The notes under the pieces are model-generated. The model was not told the DNA's origin. It saw nothing but the letters and a program-made list of their open reading frames with translations, and did not search any database. A DNA stretch of 64,000 nt from contig CAWZYM010000384.1 in assembly GCA_963966185.1 (NCBI GenBank), forward strand, positions 491,001-555,000, read 5' to 3'. The stretch comes from Rhabditoides inermis. Its lineage: Eukaryota; Nematoda; Chromadorea; Rhabditida; Rhabditidae. A program made the translations under genes and the position numbers. Below, in pieces: positions 55,810 to 64,000 of the stretch (position 1 is its first letter; the number at the start of each line of letters is the position of its first letter).

Positions 55810-56500
55810 TCCCTCTTTCCACTATCTATCTCTATCTAATTTTGTTTCTGCAGTCCGCACTTTTTTTGTTTGTTAATAGTTACTGAATTCATTATGTGAG
55901 ACGTCCATTATGTTATTTAATTCTACCACCCATTCCCCAAAACATTCGTTTAGGGTGGTTTTTATTTTGTATCAGTATCAGTCAGTCAGTCAACACATCT
56001 TCATCAAATACATCCAGTGTTGTTTGTAAACTTTCCTTATATGTTATCTTATACAGTATCCTTTCCTAATTTGTACTCCGAACATGTTACTCTCTCCTAA
56101 CGTGACACTTTATTGGACAATTAACGGATTAGCGCATAATCTTTGAATTCCGGTGTCATGTTTATACTCTGCTTGATTATATAATTGAGCGGTAAGGAGC
56201 AAGTAGTCGGAAGTGTTATATCGCGACATTGCAGAAGGGGGTGTTGACGTCATCAATCGAGGTGTCGAGTCATTCACAAAAATGGGCGATCGGGAAGCTG
56301 TGTCCTGTGTCGTCTCCAGCTTCCGTATTGGAACATCTTCCGAGAGTCAGAGCGTTGGGCGGAATGCGTCGTTTTACAATCAATCAAGAGTGTCTACAAT
56401 CTGCATTCCGATAAATGGAGTGCATGTCGACTCGAGCTCATTCTCCATCACTACCGCTCTTTTTTAATCGAAAAAAGTCCGGAGACAGAGTGTGTCTATC
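55810..56500. other. gap with one exon-like stretch
   Basis: Mostly AT-rich. A stretch preceded by ATTGCAG at about 56233 stays open for about 58 codons and stops near 56414. It could be a further exon of the upstream membrane-protein gene or a remnant. It borders the inverted dynein copy. Confidence 0.35.
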
Positions 56501-56765
56501 CTCTGTGTGTTCGTGTGCGGCAGCGTGTGCGGCGGTGGCGGTGCCGTGTCGGCTGAGGGCATACGCGTTCCCGTCCTCCGAACCCACAACCACCTCGTTC
56601 ACCTCGTTCACAGGGAACGACATGCACAGGATAGGGATCTGAAACACACACACACAATCATACTCTCCCACATACGTTTCAATCTCACTAGTTCAGCCAT
56701 CTCTCATGTTCCTTTACAATGTCTGTCCAGGTCCATTCGATAACAATTACCAAATGAGAATTAAT
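56501..56765 (-). pseudogene. inverted partial copy of a dynein intermediate chain exon and intron
   Basis: On the minus strand this encodes the same block as the dynein exon at 27041-27178 (starting [20 protein letters not shown]), with only a few differences over about 140 bp. The TTTCAG acceptor and the upstream intron are also present. No other dynein exon accompanies it, and the copy breaks off inside the exon. It is therefore a non-functional DNA-level duplication rather than a retrocopy, since intron sequence is included. Confidence 0.9.
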
Positions 56766-59700
56766 CTATTCATTCTTCGTTTTTATTTGTTGTGTATCGT
56801 TACGAATAATTTCAACATTCAATTACCAAATACGAATTTATCCTAATCTAACACTGTAAATATTATACTCATTGACTCATTCACAGGCATACGTTTCACT
56901 CTCACTAGTTCAGCCATCTCGCATGTTCCTTTACAATTCCATTCCAGGTACCATTCGATTACAATTACCAAATGAGAATGAATCTATTCATCCTTCGTTT
57001 TTATTCGTTATGTATCGTTATGAATAATTTCAACATTCAACTACATACCAAAAACGAATTTATCCTAATCTAACACTGTAAATATTATACTCATTGACTT
57101 ATTCACAGGCATACGTTTCACTCTCACTAGTTCAGCCATCTCGCATGTTCCTTTACAATTCCATTCCAGGTACCATTCGATTACAATTACCAAATGAGAA
57201 TGAATCTATTCATCCTTCGTTTTTATTCGTTATGTATCGTTATGAATAATTTCAACATTCAACTACCAAATACGAATTTATCCTAATCTAACACTGTAAA
57301 TATTATACTCATTGACTCATTCACAGGCATACGTTTCACTCTCACTAGTTCAGCCATCTCGCATGTTCCTTTACAATTCCATTCCAGCTAACGTTCGATT
57401 ACAATTACCAAATGAGAATGAATCTATTCATCCTTCGTTTTTATTCGTTATGTATCGTTATGAATAATTTCAACATTCAACTACATACCAAAAACGAATT
57501 TATCCTAATCTAACACTGTAAATATTATACTCATTGACTTATTCACAGGCATACGTTTCACTCTCACTAGTTCAGCCATCTCGCATGTTCCTTTACAATT
57601 CTATTCCAGGTACCATTCGATTACAATTACCAAATGAGAATGAATCTATTCATCCTTCGTTTTTATTCGTTATGTATCGTTATGAATAATTTCAACAATC
57701 AACTACCAAATACGAATTTATCCTAATCTAACACTGTAAATATTATACTCATTGACTCATTCACAGGCATACGTTTCACTCTCACTAGTTCAGCCATCTC
57801 GCATGTTCCTTTACAATTCCATTCCAGCTAACGTTCGATTACAATTACCAAATGAGAATGAATCTATTCATCCTTCGTTTTTATTCGTTATGTATCGTTA
57901 TGAATAATTTCAACATTCAACTACATACCAAAAACGAATTTATCCTAATCTAACACTGTAAATATTATACTCATTGACTTATTCACAGGCATACGTTTCA
58001 CTCTCACTAGTTCAGCCATCTCGCATGTTCCTTTACAATTCCATTCCAGGTACCATTCGATTACAATTACCAAATGAGAATGAATCTATTCATCCTTCGT
58101 TTTTATTCGTTATGTATCGTTATGAATAATTTCAACATTCAACTACCAAATACGAATTTATCCTAATCTAACACTGTAAATATTATACTCATTGACTCAT
58201 TCACAGGCATACGTTTCACTCTCACTAGTTCAGCCATCTCGCATGTTCCTTTACAATTCTATTCCAGCTAACATTCGATTACAATTACCAAATGAGAATG
58301 AATCTATTCATCCTTCGTTTTTATTCGTTATGTATCGTTATGAATAATTTCAACATTCAACTACCAAATACGAATTTATCCTAATCTAACACTGTAAATA
58401 TTATACTCATTGACTTATTCACAGGCATACGTTTCACTCTCACTAGTTCAGCCATCTCGCATGTTCCTTTACAATTCTATTCCAGCTAACATTCGATTAC
58501 AATTACCAAATGAGAATGAATCTATTCATCCTTCGTTTTTATTCGTTATGTATCGTTATGAATAATTTCAACATTCAACTAACAAATACGAATTTATCCT
58601 AATCTAACACTGTAAATATTATACTCATTGACTTATTCACAGGCATACGTTTCACTCTCACTAGTTCAGCCATCTCGCATGTTCCTTTACAATTCCATTC
58701 CAGGTACCATTCGATTACAATTACCAAATGAGAATGAATCTATTCATCCTTCGTTTTTATTCGTTATGTATCGTTATGAATAATTTCAACATTCAACTAA
58801 CAAATACAGATTTATCCTAATCTAAAGATGTAAAAAAAATATACTCATTGACTCATTCACAGGCATACGTTTCACTCTCACTAGTTCAGCCATCTCGCAT
58901 GTTCCTTTACAATTCCATTCCAGCTAACGTTCGATTACAATTACCAAATGAGAATGAATCTATTCAAATTCATCCTTCGTTTTTATTCGTTATGTATCGT
59001 TATGAATAATTTCAACATTCAACTACCAAATACAGATTTATCCTAATCTAATGATGTAAAAAATATACTCATTGACTCATTCACAGGCATACGTTTCACT
59101 CTCACTAGTTCAGCCATCTCGCATGTTCCTTTACAATTCCATTCCAGGTACCATTCGATTACAATTACCAAATGAGAATGAATCTATTCATCCTTCGTTT
59201 TTATTCGTTATGTATCGTTATGAATAATTTCAACATTCAACTACCAAATACGAATTTATCCTAATCTAACACTGTAAATATTATACTCATTGACTCATTC
59301 ACAGGCATACGTTTCACTCTCACTAGTTCAGCCATCTCGCATGTTCCTTTACAATTCCATTCCAGCTAACGTTCGATTACAATTACCAAATGAGAATGAA
59401 TCTATTCATCCTTCGTTTTTATTCGTTATGTATCGTTATGAATAATTTCAACATTCAACTACATACCAAAAACGAATTTATCCTAATCTAACACTGTAAA
59501 TATTATACTCATTGACTTATTCACAGGCATACGTTTCACTCTCACTAGTTCAGCCATCTCGCATGTTCCTTTACAATTCCATTCCAGGTACCATTCGATT
59601 ACAATTCCCAAATGAGAATGAATCTATTCATCCTTCGTTTTTATTCGTTATGTATCGTTATGAATAATTTCAACATTCAACTAACAAATACAGATTTATC

Positions 59701-60378
59701 CTAATCTAATGATGTAAAAAAAAAATATACTCATTGACTCATTCACAGGCATACGTTTCACTCTCACTAGTTCAGCCATCTCGCATGTTCCTTTACAATT
59801 CCATTCCAGCTAACGTTCGATTACAATTACCAAATGAGAATGAATCTATTCAAATTCATTCTTCGTTTTTATTCGTTATGTATCGTTATGAATAATTTAA
59901 ACATTCAACTACCAAATACAGATTTATCCTAATCTAATGATGTAAAAAATATACTCATTGACTCATTCACAGGCATACGTTTCACTCTCACTAGTTCAGC
60001 CATCTCGCATGTTCCTTTACAATTCCATTCCAGGTACCATTCGATTACAATTACCAAATGAGAATGAATCTATTCATCCTTCGTTTATATTCGTTATGTA
60101 TCGTTATGAATAATTTCAACATTCAACTAACAAATACGAATTTATCCTAATCTAACACTGTAAATATTATACTCATTGACTCATTCACAGGCATACATTT
60201 CACTCTCACTAGTTCAGCCATCTCGCATGTTCCTTTACAATGCCTGAACAGGTCCGTTGAGATTACAATTACCAAATGAGAATGAATCTATTCATCCTTC
60301 GTTTTTACAAGTCATGTATCTGAATGAATATATTCAACATTCAATTACCAAATACGAATTTATCCTAATCTAATCTAA
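56655..60378. repeat. satellite-like tandem array, about 17 units of about 220 bp
   Basis: The marker GTTCAGCCAT occurs at 56691, 56908, 57130, 57348, 57570, 57788, 58010, 58228, 58446, 58664, 58884, 59108, 59326, 59548, 59770, 59994 and 60212. That gives periods of 217-224 bp. Inner units are almost identical, while the first and last differ. Units alternate between 218- and 222-bp types over 57130-58228, a dimeric higher-order pattern. About half of each unit matches the reverse complement of the dynein intermediate chain intron at 26890-27016. The rest (about 100 bp) has no source in this window. There are no long open frames. Confidence 0.95.
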
Positions 60379-60380
60379 TC

Positions 60381-60452
60381 TTTATTCTAATTGCATCAAC
60401 ACTTATTATACAAGATCAAGGTTTACAAAACTCTTATAGATCAGGAGACAAA
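60381..60452 (-). other. inverted copy of part of the last eag intron
   Basis: The reverse complement of this segment equals 52558-52628 with two mismatches. It starts right where the tandem array ends, after a short (AATCT)n-like run (60364-60380). It carries no coding sequence itself. Confidence 0.88.
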
Positions 60453-61301
60453 TGATGAGCGTGTGAGTGGACGGACGACATGGACGATCGGAGAGGCCCC
60501 CCTGGACGATCGGGGAATCTGCTGCACGAGTAGCCCTGTTGTTGCGGTCTTCTCATAGGAATCGAGATATGCGGATTACGACTGTCATCTGTTGTTGGTG
60601 GCTGTAGTGGCGGCGATCGAAGTCATATCGCGTCTTCCAAATGTTTCTCGAGCTAGCAAATGAATCTGGTCTACACTTCCAGGTGTATATTATGAAACAC
60701 CTCAGATAATACGTGTCTATAAGTTCCATACGTTCTTACGACCGGAAAGGTTCTATTATCTCCACCCGACCCCCTCAGATTCATCAAGAAGCTCTCGCCC
60801 ACATCCATGCAGCGTTTCGTCAGGAAGGAGACATGACCACAGTCTACGACATGGCAAAAGTATTATAAAAAGTAGGTTTCGAGCAGTTATAGTAAATTCT
60901 AAGCATCAGGTTATTTGTTAAATCAGTGTCAGACAATGATAATGAATTGGTAGTGCTCGCAAACGTAGTGAATTGTAATTTTATACCGTACCTCTTAACC
61001 AATACTTATTATTATTACGCGTTATTCGTCATCATCGGTCTGATATATTAAACCGATCAGCTGTTTGTTTCTTTTATTTGTTTATTTTTCTCTCAATTAT
61101 TGAATTTGCTTATCCTACCGATTGATAATATTATAGCCGATTCTCTCATCCATACAAGCGCTTCTCAAATCCAGAAGTTAATTATTTAACACTAATGCTG
61201 GTAATTTGACCAACCACGTCATCGCTTCGCTCGTTCGTTCATTGTTTACTTTGCGTAAATTAAGTTGTGTGATTAATTCATTTTGAATAGTTTTTTTTAA
61301 G
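60453..61301. other. gap between array and YIF1, with exon-like remnants
   Basis: GC-richer sequence at 60453-60640 has a long open frame on the minus strand but no clear splice sites. On the plus strand, after CCCCTCAG at about 60777, a frame beginning IHQEALAHIHAAFRQ runs to TAA at about 60867. This looks like a terminal exon, or a fragment of one copied from elsewhere. The rest is AT-rich. Confidence 0.35.
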
Positions 61302-63853
61302 ATGTCGAACGATTGGGGTAACGGCTGGGAGGACAGCCAGTGGAGCAATGGTGGAGGCGGCGGAGGATATTCGTCCGCGCCCACCCCTCAGCCTCAACAG
61401 AACAACGACTACAAGTTGGTTACTTTTGTAATAGTTACGCAACGAAAATATGCTTAGAGTCTCTAAGATTGTTGTTGAACTGCTTGAACACGTGATTGCT
61501 TGCAGCAGCGGGTACGGGCAGGGCAACTACTACCAGCAACAACAACAACAGGGTGGCCAGGGAGGCTATGGGGACTGGGGCCAGCAGCAGCAGCAGCCGC
61601 AGCAAGGATACGGACAGCAGGGTAGGCACTCGTTTGTCAAATTGAAGTCCTGTTCATGTTATATCCGCACAGTTTTCCAGCTTATCCTTGAAGGGTATAC
61701 GTCCTGCAATTTCAAGATGGTATTTGTTTCATCCCATTTTCATTTTCAGGATTCGGCTTCCAGCAGGCGCAGCAGTTCATGCAGGTGGGTGTGTGGAGTA
61801 TCGATTTATTGATTGATTGATGTGTTGGAGGACCCGATGATGCGCGCCGCCCAGCAGTTCGGTGGACAGTTCGCCGAGCAGCAGAAGGAGAAGGTCCGTT
61901 TATCTTGTTTACATTATTGTTTATATATTTAAATACCTTGTTTGTCCATATTGTTTACCTATTTGTTTCAGCTGTCCAAGTACCTCGGCCAGTTCCAGCT
62001 GAAGTACTACTTTGCCGTCGACAACTCGTATGTCGGCAAAAAGCTCGGACTCCTCTTCTTCCCCTTCCTCCACTCGGTGAGTGCTCTCTTATTTCTATTA
62101 TATTTGTTTCCTCTATTAAAAATCTGCTATGAGCTACTGACCACACCATCTTCATGACATTACCTTCCTTTTCCAGGAGTGGGGACTCAAGTACGGTTCG
62201 TCTTCTGAGCCGGTTCCTGCGAGGGAGGACGTGAACGCGCCCGACCTGTACATTCCCCTCATGGCCTTCCTCACCTACGTGCTCGTCAGTGGATTCGTCC
62301 TGGGCACACAGGGACGGTGCGTGCGATGAAATTTGAATCTTTTTACGAGGAGTTTGAACAATTATTGTTTGTAATGATGTTTTTTATTCACTGTGTTGCA
62401 GTTTCTCGCCGGAGATGCTCGGCATCCTCACTTCGAACGCGTTCATCTGGATCATCCTCGAGAACGTCGTCATACTCGTGGCAAAGTGAGGGGGAGAGAG
62501 AAATACAATAGTAACTCGTTGAAACTGCATTCAAAACTGTGTACCTGTGGGTGTGATTTATTTAATCAAGATACTGACCTAGCGAGAGGACTGACCTCGT
62601 TCTCCTTCAGATACATGATGAACATCTCGGCCGCCCTCTCCGTCTGGCACTCGCTCGCGTATAGTACGTACAAGTTCGTTGGGTGAGTGCGTTTATTGAG
62701 ATGTATTCATTTATTATACAAAAAGTACTTGTATATGTTTTTTTTTAATATTTAATGTATAATAAAGTTACAATCATGATCATGCAACAATCATCTGTTG
62801 CTGTTTACAGTATGATCGCTTGTCTGGTAATGTTCATTGGTGGCGGGAAGACGGCCTACTACTGCACTCTCGCATACACCGCCACCGCTCTCGTATTCTT
62901 CCTGGTACGTGGTTTCTCTTTGTATCTCTTTCTGGTCTATTTGTTCAGCCTTCTCTACTAATTATCACTCTATTTCAAAGTGACCGATGTGTGCATTAGT
63001 GACAACAAACATGTTACCATGTGGTTTCAGCTGCGCACTGTGAAGAACTTTGTGTTCGACGTGCACAACTCGTACAGCGGGGAGGAGGGCAGGAAGAGGA
63101 AGCTCATCCTCATCCTCTTCATCCTCTTCTCGCAGCCACTCATCATGTGGTGGCTCACCAGGTATGCGCATGTTTCGGACAGATCTCTAGCTTTGTCATT
63201 TGTCTCTCCCTCTCTTCTCCTTTTCGGAGATAGAGTCATACAATAGTTGTCTTACTGGATGTCTTACTATGTAGACATGTGTTGTGTGTGTTTCAGCAGC
63301 CATCTTGGCGGAAAGATTGAACTGCAAACGTTCAATTACTAGTTATTCACACCGAGGTATAGTAGAGTGTAGTGTTGTTGGTACTCCCGATTAGCATGCT
63401 TTGCCGAAAGTGATATGTGAGTGTGTGAAGAGTGGACAGTGAACCGAGCAAAGAAGAAAACCGCATCCGCTGCAGTTTAGAACCACCTCTGTGTGTGATT
63501 GTTTGTCGTATTTTGGACAGTGCACGGAGTGTTGTATTGTTTGTGTCAGTCAGATTTGATGTGTTGTGTAGTTTAGTTACAGTATCATTTCACTTTTACA
63601 GTACCTCTGTTTCAGCGGTGTCACGTCATTCGACTACTCACAGTTCAGTTTCGCCCAGATGGCTATGGATAGGATGGGATTGAAGAAGGTGAGTGACGTC
63701 CTATCTCTTTTCGACTTTTTGTAGTTTGTATAATGATGTCTACTTTTCAGTTTTCCAAGTTGAACATGTGGTGATCACTTACTCTTTCAGGGTCTTCCGA
63801 TGACGGACGACGGCGACGTGGACTACGAGGCTCTCCTCAAGATGCCCAAGTAG
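61302..63853 (+). CDS. yif1: YIF1, Golgi/ER five-pass membrane protein of the Yip1 family
   Basis: YIF1 partners YIP1 in ER-Golgi vesicle traffic. The start ATG 61302-61304 gives [21 protein letters not shown] Gly/Gln/Tyr-rich cytosolic region follows, then the conserved pre-membrane block [20 protein letters not shown] (about 61985-62045). Five hydrophobic segments follow: [51 protein letters not shown] with [23 protein letters not shown], and [19 protein letters not shown]. About twelve exons give roughly 370 residues. After the last helix there is an unusual tail of about 45 residues ending ALLKMPK, TAG 63851-63853. An alternative terminal exon lies at 63297-63342. Confidence 0.94.
63297..63342 (+). 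other. yif1: candidate alternative C-terminal exon of YIF1
   Basis: After a GTGTTTCAG acceptor, the phase left by the WWLT exon gives a 15-residue ending ([14 protein letters not shown]) and a TAG at 63340-63342. It would replace the longer acidic tail and would leave YIF1 ending soon after its last helix, as in many relatives. Confidence 0.5.
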
Positions 63854-64000
63854 ACGCGGCGCCCTGCCTTCCCTCCCTCCCCTCCTCTTCTATCCGTGTT
63901 CCGTCGTAGTGCCAAGTAGTATTTATTCGCAGAGAAATTCATAATTGTTTTACACTATTACAAGTTTGACTTCTGTTTCGGGGTGAACTGCCTTCTCTTT
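63854..64000. other. YIF1 3' flank
   Basis: Pyrimidine-rich sequence after the stop. No AATAAA was seen before the window ends. Confidence 0.5.

Noticed and set aside
56438..56671. Separate minus-strand dynein-like gene
   Set aside because: Only one partial exon with its intron is present, and it breaks off inside the exon; it is a duplicated fragment.
56655..60378. CRISPR array
   Set aside because: The units are about 220 bp, almost identical throughout, and have no unique spacers; the genome is eukaryotic.

Overview
The window is animal nuclear DNA. It shows intron-rich protein genes with GT-AG introns of mostly 50-700 bp, GC-rich exons against AT-rich introns, many long CT/GA microsatellites, MITEs, a LINE fragment and a satellite-like array. 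The protein set is metazoan: an Eag-type K+ channel, dynein-1 and dynein-2 subunits, LETM1, YIF1 and a germline-type DEAD-box helicase. Several features lean towards a nematode: a GLH-like FG-repeat helicase, an EGL-2-like channel, and X-box-like sites by the dynein-2 light intermediate chain gene. This is an inference; no species marker was identified.

Layout. 1-7128 (-): FG/GG-repeat DEAD-box helicase of the Vasa/GLH/DDX3 group, running off the left edge. 8845-14387 (-): mitochondrial LETM1. 16580-17013 and 18702-19189: two TA-flanked MITE-like inverted-repeat elements, with a small membrane-protein gene of uncertain family between them (about 17068-17980, +). 19386-22058 (-): dynein-2 light intermediate chain. 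22993-28748 (+): dynein-1 intermediate chain. These two dynein genes are head to head across 934 bp holding two X-box-like motifs. 28749-34780: gene-poor, with a TTAA-flanked MITE carrying a tRNA-like segment. 34781-35986 and 37833-40320 (+): two small single-pass membrane proteins not recognised to family. 40321-44944: non-coding, CT-rich. 44945-52782 (+): complete Eag channel gene in about 32 exons. 53233-54441 (+): 5'-truncated non-LTR retrotransposon. 54820-55800 (+): probable multi-pass membrane protein. 56501-60452: inverted copy of a dynein intermediate chain exon and intron, then about 17 tandem units of about 220 bp, then an inverted copy of part of the last eag intron. 61302-63853 (+): YIF1, with a possible alternative C-terminal exon.

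The most unusual structure is 56.5-60.5 kb. The ~220-bp repeat appears to have been seeded by intron DNA of the dynein gene 30 kb away, and the array is bracketed by inverted fragments of two genes from this same window. No operon is evident. Functional clustering is limited to the divergent dynein pair, which serve different motors (cytoplasmic dynein-1 and intraflagellar-transport dynein-2). All exon boundaries were read by eye from splice signals and reading phase.
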